A DNA stretch of 64,000 bases. Source: Salinicoccus albus DSM 19776. Its GTDB lineage: Bacteria; Bacillota; Bacilli; Staphylococcales; Salinicoccaceae. A program made the translations under genes and the position numbers. The notes under the pieces were generated by a model. It was given only the letters and a program-made list of their open reading frames with translations, did not search any database and was not told where the DNA came from. Of the stretch, positions 47,920-56,533 are shown one piece after another; position 1 is the stretch's first letter; every line of letters starts with the position of its first letter. The stretch is taken from NCBI RefSeq assembly GCF_000385175.1, contig NZ_ARQJ01000033.1, forward strand, positions 62,001 through 126,000. Reading direction: 5' to 3'.

Positions 47920-49341
47920 ATGTTTAGCGGAGATGAAAGAATCATATTATCGGTCATTGTTCTTGTTTATTTTATATTCCTGTTTGTAATGGCTTTATAT
48001 ATGAATCGAAAAACAAAAACGTATGAAGATTATACGCTTGCCGGCAGATCTGTTTCGCTTTTCCCTATCATTTTGACATTTATCGGGACTGGCGTTGGCG
48101 GATCTACATTGTTAGGTTACATGGAGAATGGTTACAGTTTGGGAATGGGACAGCAGTGGATACATATTACCATGTTTATATGCGTGGTTATTTTCGCATC
48201 CTTTTTACTCAAGCGGATCAGGCGTCTGGGAGAAACTCATAATATGGTCACTGTGGGTGACTATACTGCTTTGCGTTATGGCGGACAAGCCCGCATCCCG
48301 ACTGTCATTAGTATATTATTTTCATATTGTGCCATGACCGGAATGCAGTTTGTTGCGATTGCCACAATATTGAATTTGACAATCGGATTAAATGTTACTT
48401 TAGGCATTTTTATCGGCTGGTTATTGTTAACGCTTAAAACTTATTTTGGCGGATTGAAGGCTGTCATTTGGCAGGATGTGATTCACGGAACCGTCCTTAC
48501 ATTAGGCACCATCCTTTTGCTGGTCACGGTACTGGTCGCTTCGGGGGGATGGAATACAGTTGCAGAATATGCAGGCTCTGTAGATCAGGAAAATATGCTC
48601 AGCGTGATGAATATCGCGCCGAGCGAAATATTTATATATCTCTTGACGTTAGGTGTTTTTCAATTTGTCAGACAAGATCTCTGGCAACGGACGTGGGCCG
48701 CTAAAAGTGTGAAGACCGCGGGTAATGCGTATTGGATTTCTATGACCATTGCTGTATTACTCGGTGTTGTTGCTGTTGCCATCGGTGTATTCAGCCGATA
48801 TGGTTTACGGCTGGAAGATATTGATCCGGTCTTCATTTATTATGGTGCTGTTGAAGATGTATTTCCCTTCTCCTTAGTGGTGGTGATGATTATTGTATTA
48901 CTGGCAGCCGTCATATCAAGCGCGGACTCCTTCCTTTTAGCAGGGTCATCTTCGATCGTAAACGATATTATCAGACCGAATTTTTCACATTATGATAATA
49001 AAAAGATGTTGGTCTGGAGTAAACTTTCCGTGTTGATCGTATCCATTGTGGCGCTTGTATTGGCGCTGTCAATTCCAGAGCTGGTCAATCTGATGGTTAC
49101 CGGAACGGCGATGACGGTTTCAGGACTGTTAGCACCAATAATATTCGGCTTATTCTGGAAAAAAGTAACGAACACCGCGGGCATTGCTTCCATGTGGAGC
49201 GGTTTGATCGTAGCCACTGTCTGGCAGATTTTAGGGCACCCCTTTGGTTTACACCCTATTTTTATCGGTCTACCCTTATCCATAGCTGTTTTGCTAGTTG
49301 TCACTTGCTTCTCAAAACAAAATGAGTGGAGCAAAATTTAA
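47920..49341 (+). CDS. Sodium:solute symporter (SSS family), second copy
   Basis: A 473-aa SSS transporter distinct from the first: it opens MFSGDERIILSVIVLVYFIF, with YTLAGRSVSLFPIILTFIGTGVGGSTLLGY, VRQDLWQRTWAAKSVKTA and AAVISSADSFLLAGSSSIVNDI. The start at 47920 has AGAGGTG about 9 nt upstream; an in-frame ATG at 47893 lacks one. It is in its own transcription unit after a terminator, so it need not belong to the guanidinobutyrate run. Substrate unknown. Confidence 0.82.
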   Translation: MFSGDERIILSVIVLVYFIFLFVMALYMNRKTKTYEDYTLAGRSVSLFPIILTFIGTGVGGSTLLGYMENGYSLGMGQQWIHITMFICVVIFASFLLKRIRRLGETHNMVTVGDYTALRYGGQARIPTVISILFSYCAMTGMQFVAIATILNLTIGLNVTLGIFIGWLLLTLKTYFGGLKAVIWQDVIHGTVLTLGTILLLVTVLVASGGWNTVAEYAGSVDQENMLSVMNIAPSEIFIYLLTLGVFQFVRQDLWQRTWAAKSVKTAGNAYWISMTIAVLLGVVAVAIGVFSRYGLRLEDIDPVFIYYGAVEDVFPFSLVVVMIIVLLAAVISSADSFLLAGSSSIVNDIIRPNFSHYDNKKMLVWSKLSVLIVSIVALVLALSIPELVNLMVTGTAMTVSGLLAPIIFGLFWKKVTNTAGIASMWSGLIVATVWQILGHPFGLHPIFIGLPLSIAVLLVVTCFSKQNEWSKI

Positions 49342-49369
49342 AGTTGCATACTCAAACTTTCGGACATAA

Positions 49370-49403
49370 AATCCAGCCCTGATGGAATGAGGGCTGGATT
49401 ATT
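49370..49403. terminator. Terminator between SSS symporter and murP
   Basis: A perfect 11-bp stem AATCCAGCCCT with complement and a 9-nt loop. The genes converge here, and the short T-tract suits both directions moderately. Confidence 0.7.
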
Positions 49404-49519
49404 ACTCGGTCCAATGGCTGCTAACCTATCTTATTTTTTACTTTCAGATGGGTTGACGCATCATCCCTGTGACCCAGCTGGCAGGACTGATAAGAAAGAC
49501 CGATCGTTCAATATATTTC

Positions 49520-51418
49520 TTATTTCACTGCCAGCAGTCTGCTGCCTGCTTCAACATGTCTTTCATTTACAGGGGTGACTGCTTCATAATTATTTGCGTT
49601 GGTAATGACAACAGGTGAAGCGATGTCATACCCTTTTTCTTTAATTGCGTCTGTATCGAATGTGCACAAGAGCTGGCCGGCTGTGACCCTGTCATCCTGG
49701 GAAACGTGCAGGTCAAATATCTCTTCTTTAATATCGACTGTATCCAGACCGATATGCATCAGGATTTCGATGCCGCTTGCGGTGGTTATTCCTACAGCAT
49801 GTCCGGTTGGATAGACAGCAGACACAGTCCCTTCAACCGGTGCATACAAACTGCTTTCACTTGGATAAATGGCGACGCCTCTGCCAGCATGTCCATTGGC
49901 AAAGACTTCATCGGTCAGTTCGCTCAATGCGCGCACTTCTCCGGTCAGCGGGCTGTTAATCAATGCTTCGTCATTCGTTTTTTCAGCAGCGGCTTTATCC
50001 GGCGTTTCCCCGTAAAGCTTATAGACCATTTCTTCTTTAAAGCCAAATAAATACGTGAGTAAAAATCCGCCGATATAAGATATCACAAGCCCGATGATAT
50101 ATAGTAAATAATTACCGTCTGCGATAAGCGGGATCATTACAACCCCTGACGGCCCTACCGTAATCGCTCCTACGTTGAACAGGGAGAGAAATGCACCGCC
50201 GAAACCAGCACCAAGACTCGCTGTAATAAACGGTCGGCCGAGCGGCAGCGTGACCCCATAGATCAGCGGCTCGCCAATGCCGAGAAAGCCAACCGGGGTA
50301 ACACTCGCGACGGTGTTTTTCAGACGCTGGCTTTTTGTTTTAAGATAAATTGCGATCATCGCACCAACCTGACCGCCGCCTGCCATTGCGAGAATTGGGA
50401 GCAGTGTCGTGGAACCAAACTGTTCGATCAATTCCAGATGGACAGGGATCAGGCCTTGGTGCATGCCAACGGTGACCAGGGGCAGGAATGTCGCTGACAG
50501 GATGAATGCGCCAAAGACACCGCCTGCTTCAAGCATGCCGTCAACCAGGAACCATGTAATGCCGTCCATCAATATGCCGGCAATCGGCTGTATAACCACG
50601 ATTGTTGCCAGTGATCCTGCCATTACCGTGATCAGCGGTGTTAATATGAGATCCAGACTGTCATGGACACGATTGCGGACAAACTTTTCTAACTTTGTAA
50701 ACAGATAGGCAGCTATAATCACACCTAACAATCCGCCGAGCCCTGAATTGATACTCAAATCCAGCCCGAATAAACTTAATGTGCTGATGTCAGCCAATAT
50801 TGGTGCATAAATCAGTAAACCTGCAATACCACCGAGTACCATTGTACCTCCGAATTCTCTGGCCGTGTTGATGCCGACGAACACACCGAGTGAACCAAAG
50901 AGCAGACCGCCGATCGATTGCAGCAGCATATACCAGTCCGATTCAAGCACCGCTTGATCGATCATGCCAGCATTTGCCATATTCAAAATCAGATTGGCAA
51001 TACCGAGCATTAAACCCGAAGCGACCAGCCCCGGCACAATTGGCACGAAAATGTTTCCGATATGCCTGAACAGCTGCTGAAAACGGGAAGTTTGTTTCGC
51101 TTTATAGGAAGCCTTCGTATCTTCAGCGATATTGAATTCATCGTCATCAGCCTCCCCTTCGACATCGACACTGATGCGTGTGCTGTCATGAATTTCATTA
51201 GCCACTTTTGTGACTTTTCCGGGTCCCAAAACAATTTGAATTGTCCCTTGATCGATGACACTCAGCACTTCGTCATATCCCTTAATTACATCCAGATGAA
51301 CATCATCCCGAGATTTAAGGTTAATCCGCAGCCGGGTGATACAATTGGTGAGGCTGGCAATATTCCCCTCACCGCCAAGATTTTTGACAATAATTTGCGC
51401 CAGTTCTTTATTATTCAT
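49520..51418 (-). CDS. murP: PTS transporter EIIBCA, probable MurNAc-specific
   Basis: A 632-aa phosphotransferase permease with domains IIB-IIC-IIA. Start MNNKELAQIIVKNLGG at 51418 after AAGGAAGGTG. IIB carries its phosphorylated cysteine at C26 (LTNCITRLRINLKSR). IIC has about ten spans with GFLGIGEPLIYGVTLPLGRP, the substrate-binding motif of the glucose superfamily. The C-terminal glucose-type IIA domain (from about 500) has its active His in IEILMHIGLDTVDIKEEIF. The start overlaps the murQ stop by 8 nt; adjacency to MurQ points to N-acetylmuramic acid, or MurNAc-containing disaccharide, as substrate. A fused IIA is unusual for enterobacterial MurP but common in Firmicutes. Confidence 0.87.
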   Translation of the reverse strand: MNNKELAQIIVKNLGGEGNIASLTNCITRLRINLKSRDDVHLDVIKGYDEVLSVIDQGTIQIVLGPGKVTKVANEIHDSTRISVDVEGEADDDEFNIAEDTKASYKAKQTSRFQQLFRHIGNIFVPIVPGLVASGLMLGIANLILNMANAGMIDQAVLESDWYMLLQSIGGLLFGSLGVFVGINTAREFGGTMVLGGIAGLLIYAPILADISTLSLFGLDLSINSGLGGLLGVIIAAYLFTKLEKFVRNRVHDSLDLILTPLITVMAGSLATIVVIQPIAGILMDGITWFLVDGMLEAGGVFGAFILSATFLPLVTVGMHQGLIPVHLELIEQFGSTTLLPILAMAGGGQVGAMIAIYLKTKSQRLKNTVASVTPVGFLGIGEPLIYGVTLPLGRPFITASLGAGFGGAFLSLFNVGAITVGPSGVVMIPLIADGNYLLYIIGLVISYIGGFLLTYLFGFKEEMVYKLYGETPDKAAAEKTNDEALINSPLTGEVRALSELTDEVFANGHAGRGVAIYPSESSLYAPVEGTVSAVYPTGHAVGITTASGIEILMHIGLDTVDIKEEIFDLHVSQDDRVTAGQLLCTFDTDAIKEKGYDIASPVVITNANNYEAVTPVNERHVEAGSRLLAVK

Positions 51419-52331
51419 GGGCGTCACCTTCCTTATCCTCCAATTTAACCGCTGCCCGTACCCATCCATTCGTTTGTTCAAGACGCGCTTTCGCTTCATT
51501 ATATGTGCATTGTAATTCGATCATAATAATGGCTATTTTGGGATCCTGCCCTGCCTTTTCCAGATACGCGGCTGAGGACTCGGCATCGATGTGTGTAGCC
51601 AGCGAGACAATATCCTTGACCCGTTTGCGAAGCTTTTCGTTAGAGGGCTGCACATCGACCATCAGATTTTGATAGATTTTGCCGATGCCAATCATGGCAC
51701 TTGTTGAAATCATATTCAGTGCCAGTTTTTGTGCTGTGCCTGCTTTTAACCGCGTGGATCCTGTTAAAACTTCCGGACCAACCTCAATTTCAATCGGAAT
51801 ATCTGCATAATCACTGATCCTGGCATTTTTATTACAGCTGATTGCTGCAGTACTTGCGCCGGTCTGTCTGCTGTACTCCAACCCACCGATGCAATAGGGG
51901 GTGCGCCCGCTTGCGGCCAGAGCGATGACAGTATCTTTTTCATCTAGGTGCATGTGTTTCAGTTCCGCCCGCGCCTCCTCAGGATCATCTTCCGCCCCTT
52001 CAACCGCTTCAGTGAGTGCCGCTTCGCCTCCAGCGATCAGCCCCATAACCTGTTCCGGGTGAGTCCCGAATGTTGGCGGACACTCTGCCGCATCCAAAAT
52101 TCCGAGCCTGCCGCTTGAACCGGCGCCGATATAAATCAATCTGCCGCCTTTTTCAAATGAATGGATAGCAGCCTGAGCCGCTTTTTCAATTGAAATGATT
52201 TCGTCATTCACCGCTTCAGGCACGGTTTTATCTTCTTCATTCATCATCTGTAGAATCTCCCGGGTGCTCATTGCATCCAATTTCATCGTTTTTTGATTCT
52301 GTGCTTCTGTTATGGAATTTGTTTCAGCCAC
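51411..52331 (-). CDS. murQ: N-acetylmuramic acid 6-phosphate etherase
   Basis: A 306-aa SIS-domain enzyme that cleaves the lactyl ether of MurNAc-6-P to give GlcNAc-6-P and lactate. It starts with GTG at 52331 after AAGGAGGAAAC. The sugar-phosphate site is IYIGAGSSGRLGILDAAECPPTFG (including the catalytic Glu in AAEC) with VIALAASGRTPYCIGGLEYSR. Together with MurP it recycles peptidoglycan fragments. No MurR-type RpiR regulator gene is next to it. A cre upstream suggests catabolite control. Confidence 0.95.
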   Translation of the reverse strand: MAETNSITEAQNQKTMKLDAMSTREILQMMNEEDKTVPEAVNDEIISIEKAAQAAIHSFEKGGRLIYIGAGSSGRLGILDAAECPPTFGTHPEQVMGLIAGGEAALTEAVEGAEDDPEEARAELKHMHLDEKDTVIALAASGRTPYCIGGLEYSRQTGASTAAISCNKNARISDYADIPIEIEVGPEVLTGSTRLKAGTAQKLALNMISTSAMIGIGKIYQNLMVDVQPSNEKLRKRVKDIVSLATHIDAESSAAYLEKAGQDPKIAIIMIELQCTYNEAKARLEQTNGWVRAAVKLEDKEGDAHE

Positions 52332-52422
52332 GTTTTGTTTCCTCCTTCTGGTTTTGCTCGAGCGGATCTTCAGGTGGTAGGATCCTGATCTATTGTATGC
52401 AAAGCAATCACCGCCGCTTTTG

Positions 52423-52436
52423 AGATAGCGCTTTCA
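52423..52436 (-). promoter_or_regulatory. Candidate cre of murQP
   Basis: Minus-strand TGAAAGCGCTATCT differs from the ideal CcpA palindrome TGAAAGCGCTTTCA at few positions. It lies about 92-105 nt before murQ, so glucose repression of MurNAc use is likely. Confidence 0.65.
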
Positions 52437-52636
52437 TAAATACATTAAATCGAATGACATAAAAATTCAATATAAATAATATTTTTGGTATATAATTTCA
52501 GATTTTGGAATTTTGGTGCTGTGGAGACACCGCAGGAAAGGGGGGGTTCAAGATAAAAAATATCATAGAAGGTTTTCTGATGACCGACTTTTAAATAGTG
52601 CGGACGAAAATGTTATGTATGGTCAGTAATTACTAT

Positions 52637-52662
52637 TAAAAAAAGGGGAAGCCCTCCCCTTT
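52637..52662 (-). terminator. Terminator of nucleoside hydrolase gene
   Basis: Stem AAAGGGGA / TCCCCTTT with a short loop and an eight-residue T-run on the minus strand, 10 nt after the stop. Confidence 0.8.
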
Positions 52663-52671
52663 CAACAAAAA

Positions 52672-53610
52672 TTACTTCGCCATTTTTAAAGTTTCTATGA
52701 AATCATGGATAAATCTTTCAGCATCTACATTCACGCAAATATTAACATTCGGCTCGCAATCCCATAGATTTCTAAAATCGCAGATGGTCTGCCCATAACT
52801 CAGCTTACTGTCTGTTTCTACATCCACATAGTACTTTTTGGTTTCGATATAAGTCGGATCAAGTGAATATCCGATCGTTAACGGGTCATGTAGTGCACAT
52901 CCATCGGTCCCATATCTCATTTCACTGAAGTTCCTGAAAACTTTTGTACTGTCTAATGTAAAATTATAATACTTTGTTCCTTTGAGCTGCTCAATATGTT
53001 CGAGCTTCATATATGTTTGTAACGTGACATCCAAACTGACCAGTGTGATTTCCAGTCCGGAATGGAGGACGATCGCAGCGGACTCCGCATCGGCAAAAAT
53101 ATTAAATTCAGAGTTTGGCAATTTATTACCTTTGCCCATCTCAGACACTACTCCGCCCATAATGATGACATCGTTCACCCAATCCTTAATTCTCGGCTCT
53201 TTTCGCAGGGCCAGTGCCAGATTGGTAAGCGGGCCGACCATAATCAAGGTGAGATCGCCTTTGTATTTCTCTGCCTGCTCCACAATGAAATCCGGAGCGA
53301 ATGGGGTTTCGTGATCACTATCCTCTATTTCCATACCATCAAGTGCATTTCCGATGCCATCGGTCCCATGAATATTATACTCATATTCGGCTTCACGAAT
53401 CAATGGCCCCTCAGCACCTGCATACACTCCAATATCTTCCCGACCAATCAATGTGAGTACCTTTTTAGTATTACGGGTTGTCATACGCAGCGGCACATTA
53501 CCGCTGACAGTGGTAATTCCTAACACATCCATCTTTTTACTTTCCAGGCCATAAATGATGGCAAGTGCATCATCCACTCCGGTATCAACATCGAGTATTA
53601 CTTTTTTCAT
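52672..53610 (-). CDS. Inosine-uridine preferring nucleoside hydrolase
   Basis: A 312-aa enzyme hydrolysing ribonucleosides to base and ribose. The start MKKVILDVDTGVDDALAI at 53610 is preferred to an ATG at 53622 that abuts the AAAGGA site. The calcium-binding DVDTGVDDA motif, NTKKVLTL, GPLTNLALAL, PNSEFNIFADAESA and the C-terminal HDPLTIGYSLDP (with the second calcium-site aspartate) are intact. It lies after a broken S-adenosylhomocysteinase gene whose product makes adenosine, so adenosine salvage may once have linked them. A second paralogue is at 57451. Confidence 0.9.
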   Translation of the reverse strand: MKKVILDVDTGVDDALAIIYGLESKKMDVLGITTVSGNVPLRMTTRNTKKVLTLIGREDIGVYAGAEGPLIREAEYEYNIHGTDGIGNALDGMEIEDSDHETPFAPDFIVEQAEKYKGDLTLIMVGPLTNLALALRKEPRIKDWVNDVIIMGGVVSEMGKGNKLPNSEFNIFADAESAAIVLHSGLEITLVSLDVTLQTYMKLEHIEQLKGTKYYNFTLDSTKVFRNFSEMRYGTDGCALHDPLTIGYSLDPTYIETKKYYVDVETDSKLSYGQTICDFRNLWDCEPNVNICVNVDAERFIHDFIETLKMAK

Positions 53611-53648
53611 CCTTAATCCCATCCTTTAAAATTTTTAGAAGGCGGATT

Positions 53649-54310
53649 TTATAATGGACTTAGCCACCCTTGATAAAAAACACCATTTTTTCCGGCGACA
53701 ATCAAATTAGTGCTCCGGATGATCCCGTCCCAGACCGACTGGCCCGTGCCATATCTATTGTCAAACAGGTATTTACAATACGCATCATTGACGGCAACTA
53801 CTGGAAATTTAAGTGCGCCTGAAACCTCAAGTGCACGGTTGCGCAGAACACCTGTCGTTGTCTCCTCGCAGATACCCCGCAGGTTTTCTGTAAGATCCGG
53901 CCGTTCAGAATGAAGTAAAGCCACACAGCCGCCCCGTCATCAATCATTAAATCAGGTTTAACACTCAGCGTTTTAATATGATGTACTTTGAATTCATCGG
54001 CATCTGCATTATTTTTGGCAAACACCGTCAACCCGTCCTCAACCAGTGCTGCCGCTACATCATCCTGTGTCGAAAGCGGACTGCTGCCTGTGATCGTGAC
54101 CTGTGCCCCACCGGATTAAATGACTTTGGCAAGATAAGCCGTTTTTGCTTCCAAGTGCAAACAAATGACGACATTCAACCCTTTAAAAGGCTGCTCAGCT
54201 TCGAATCGTTTGTGGATTGAATTCAGCACCGGCATATGTGATTTCGCCCAGTCGATTTTCTTGCGGCCGTCCTCAGCAAGCGTCATGTCTTTCACAATAC
54301 TTTCTGCCAT
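53649..54310 (-). pseudogene. ahcY: Broken S-adenosylhomocysteinase gene
   Basis: Starts well (MAESIVKDMTLAEDGRKKID at 54310, GGGGAGTG upstream). After LAKVI an in-frame TAA at 54116-54118 interrupts, then SGGAQVTITGSSPLSTQDDV continues in the same frame to MIDDGAA, near 53930; a frameshift then moves to [16 protein letters not shown] and [10 protein letters not shown] (53924 to 53649). The last recognisable family block is [20 protein letters not shown] followed by LIVAGKN; the sequence then diverges ([11 protein letters not shown], stop), so the NAD-binding and C-terminal half (about 200 residues of about 420) is gone. Three independent lesions show it is not functional. Confidence 0.92.
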
Positions 54311-54348
54311 ATCTTCACTCCCCTTCATTTAATCCGGATGAATGCTTA

Positions 54349-54825
54349 CTATTCCTGCATCACTACGCCTTTATAACTGAACTGCCCGCGGCAGTTTCTG
54401 CATATATACCGCTTCTCATAGCCTTTGACCTGCCGGGTGAATTGATATCTGCATTTTCTGCACTCATACAGATGACTCTGCCCTTTGTACTTATAGGTTT
54501 GTGTTTTGGAAATCCCCAGACGTTTCAATGTATCGGTAAATGTCCGGTCTGAATCCCTGTAGGGCTGGCCTGTGGCATACAGTGCATAATGGACACACTC
54601 ATGATACAGAACATCAAGGATGGTCGGCGCAGCATTATGTATGACGAAGTTATGGGACATAACGATTTCTTCAACTATCACTTTGCTGTTTTTATATTTA
54701 ATTTGAAATGCCCCGAGTTTCGCTGTCATCCGCTTGGAAATGCGCACAGGGACTGCGAGGGACAGATTAAAATTTTTCTGAAGAAACTCGTTCGCGTAAT
54801 TTTCCAGCATCTGCGAATCCATCAT
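54349..54825 (-). CDS. SprT-like zinc metalloprotease family protein
   Basis: A 158-aa protein of the SprT/YdcK family. It has the HExxH site in LDVLYHECVHYALYATG (near 74) and a C-terminal zinc ribbon with CRKC and CRNC pairs. SprT-like proteins are related to the Spartan protease that degrades DNA-protein crosslinks, but the bacterial function is unproven. Its ATG overlaps the stop of the 24-codon ORF upstream (ATGATG), so translation may be coupled to it. The broken ahcY follows 38 nt downstream. Confidence 0.85.
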   Translation of the reverse strand: MMDSQMLENYANEFLQKNFNLSLAVPVRISKRMTAKLGAFQIKYKNSKVIVEEIVMSHNFVIHNAAPTILDVLYHECVHYALYATGQPYRDSDRTFTDTLKRLGISKTQTYKYKGQSHLYECRKCRYQFTRQVKGYEKRYICRNCRGQFSYKGVVMQE

Positions 54826-54896
54826 TGTTCTTCTGCCATTTCATCAAAGAAGAATTTTTCCATATTAAAAAATGGACTGCCCAAATAAATTTTCAT
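54822..54896 (-). CDS. 24-aa ORF, N-terminal remnant of nucleoside 2-deoxyribosyltransferase-like gene
   Basis: ATG at 54896 follows GAGGTGAAATTG at good spacing. The peptide opens MKIYLGSPFFNMEKFFFDEM and ends AEEQ. The KIYLGSPFFN block is the N-terminal signature of nucleoside 2-deoxyribosyltransferases, but the remainder is absent and the stop overlaps the sprT ATG. So it is probably a truncated relic that now serves as a translational leader for sprT. Confidence 0.6.
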   Translation of the reverse strand: MKIYLGSPFFNMEKFFFDEMAEEQ

Positions 54897-54972
54897 CAAT
54901 TTCACCTCGTCTCGGTAATATATCAGATTTGTTTGCTGAATATAATGTTTAAAGAAAATAATACTTGATGTT

Positions 54973-55009
54973 AAAAATGACATCCGTTCTAAAAACGGAC
55001 GTCATTTTT
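54973..55009. terminator. Bidirectional terminator upstream of sprT unit
   Basis: Stem AAAAATGACATCCGT with complement (one mismatch) and T-tracts on both sides. It ends the flavin monooxygenase transcript on the minus strand. Confidence 0.85.
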
Positions 55010-55036
55010 AACTTATTTTCTTACACCGCTGCAGGG

Positions 55037-56029
55037 TTAGAACAATTCTTTCGCCAGCAGTCTGTACACATCCAGACGTTTCTCCTGGGAATGCGGGATG
55101 CTGCAGATCATTGCTTCGTCGAAGCCGTATTTCTCCTGTTCATTCTGCAGCTGCTCTGCGATCTCTTTGGCTGAACCGACCAGATGCATATGTCTTTCCT
55201 GCTGGATCTTTATCCTGTCCATCTCAGTCAGCGGATAATCTTTTGCTTCTTCGGGGCTCATCGTCTGGGATATCTGTCCCTGCTGCATCTTGAGCCTTGT
55301 GATATCAAAAGGCAGCGCTTCATATTCCGCTTCCTCACGTGTTTCTGCGGTGGTCACCATGTAGGAAACATTGACTTGTGGTTCTTCCATGAATGCGGAC
55401 GGTTCAAACCGCTCTTTGTACAGATCCAGAATCCCTTTGCTCAAGTCACCGTTGAAAAACTGGGCAAATGAGTAACCGACACCCATCTGGGCGGTGGCGA
55501 TTGCGCTGTTGCCGCTGGAGCCGAGCATCCATGCTTGGGGCAGTGTGACGCCTGCCGGAAACGCGGGGATTGAACCATAGAGTCTGCCTTCAGGCACTTC
55601 ATCATTGACCAGCTGGAGTGCGATCTCAAACTTCCCATACATATCATCCATCACCGGTCTTTTGCCCTGCGACAGTGCGTATATTGCATTATGGTCGCCG
55701 CCGGGCGCGCGTCCGACACCAAAATCTATCCTGCCGGGTGAAAACGCGCTTAGTGTTTTAAACAGTTCGGCCATTTTATAGGGTGAATAATGCATCATCA
55801 TTACACCGCCGGTACCGATACGGATATTTTCCGTTTTGGCCGCGAGTCTTGCTGCGATGACTTCCGGCGCAGCACTCACATGGGATTTTGTCCCATGGTG
55901 TTCGGCCATCCACATGCGGTGATATCCCAGTTCATCGGCCAGCACCGCCAGTTCCTCCGCTTTATGCAATGCGTCCACTGATGTATTGCCAATGGTTACC
56001 GGGGCCTGATCCAGTACACTTAATCTCAT
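55037..56029 (-). CDS. LLM-class flavin-dependent oxidoreductase
   Basis: A 330-aa bacterial-luciferase-like TIM-barrel oxidoreductase. The N-terminus LSVLDQAPVTIGNT, MWMAEHHGTKSHVSAAPEV and IRIGTGGVMMMHYSPYKMAE, with FSPGRIDFGVGRAPGG, are typical of the MsnO8-type family of LLM monooxygenases using reduced FMN. The C-terminal part GSAKEIAEQLQNEQEKYGFDEAMI is also typical. Substrate unknown. It is transcribed alone, ended by the terminator at 54973-55009. Confidence 0.88.
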   Translation of the reverse strand: MRLSVLDQAPVTIGNTSVDALHKAEELAVLADELGYHRMWMAEHHGTKSHVSAAPEVIAARLAAKTENIRIGTGGVMMMHYSPYKMAELFKTLSAFSPGRIDFGVGRAPGGDHNAIYALSQGKRPVMDDMYGKFEIALQLVNDEVPEGRLYGSIPAFPAGVTLPQAWMLGSSGNSAIATAQMGVGYSFAQFFNGDLSKGILDLYKERFEPSAFMEEPQVNVSYMVTTAETREEAEYEALPFDITRLKMQQGQISQTMSPEEAKDYPLTEMDRIKIQQERHMHLVGSAKEIAEQLQNEQEKYGFDEAMICSIPHSQEKRLDVYRLLAKELF

Positions 56030-56365
56030 TTATAAACATCCTTCTCTTTGTGTCAATTTATCATATATCATTGTCTTGCTGAGCCCTTTTTAATTGATAT
56101 TGTCCAAAGTTAACAATAATTCTATCAGTCCTTCACAGAGGGCTCAATTTTTCTGCTTAATATAAACAGCACAGAAGTTCTGTACTGTTCCTGAGTTTGG
56201 TTGATAGCCGGAAAATCGGTAAACTTAAAGTTTGATCGTGCGATTGAAATTCAGTGTGTTCTGATGTAGAGTGGCCACTATAAAAGCCCTTTCTGATGGT
56301 TATTTGGTTGTACTTTTAAGCTTGTCAGAGTCGGGTTCTTTTTCACTGTTCTTAGGAGGCTATGT
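56030..56365. other. Gene-free stretch upstream of the 55-aa ORF
   Basis: About 335 nt without a credible gene. It should hold the promoter of the flavin oxidoreductase (minus) and of the 55-aa/VTT pair (plus). No insertion-sequence end or repeat is clear by eye, although it could include the edge of an acquired segment. Confidence 0.45.
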
Positions 56366-56533
56366 ATGAAACAAAGTTTAGGAGAAAGTAAAATAAAGTT
56401 CACAAGTATTGTCAGAAAAGTTGATGATTCATGTGATGTTTCTGAGAAAAATATAAGACTGGATGACAGGCATATCTTATTGAATAAACACGGGGTGTGG
56501 ACCAGAGTCAAGGCACAAGAGAGTAATCTATGA
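56366..56533 (+). CDS. 55-aa protein, translationally coupled to VTT membrane protein
   Basis: I do not recognise the product. ATG 56366 has an ideal AGGAGG six nt upstream, so I consider it real despite its length. The peptide opens MKQSLGESKIKFTSIVRKV, has a charged middle (DVSEKNIRLDDRH) and ends VWTRVKAQESNL. It is hydrophilic, mixed-charge, with one cysteine and no membrane segment. Its TGA overlaps the next gene's ATG (ATGA), so expression of the two is coupled. A regulatory or chaperone-like partner for the membrane protein is possible, as is a leader role. Confidence 0.6.
   Translation: MKQSLGESKIKFTSIVRKVDDSCDVSEKNIRLDDRHILLNKHGVWTRVKAQESNL

Larger units (their letters stand above)
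52332..52671. other. Intergenic region upstream of murQ
   Basis: No gene is seen. On the murQ side it holds the murQ promoter and a cre; the centre (52500-52640) is AT-rich with an isolated GC-richer patch GGTGCTGTGGAGACACCGC that can fold into a short hairpin (GGTGctgtggagaCACC); the far end is the terminator of the nucleoside hydrolase gene. Confidence 0.5.
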
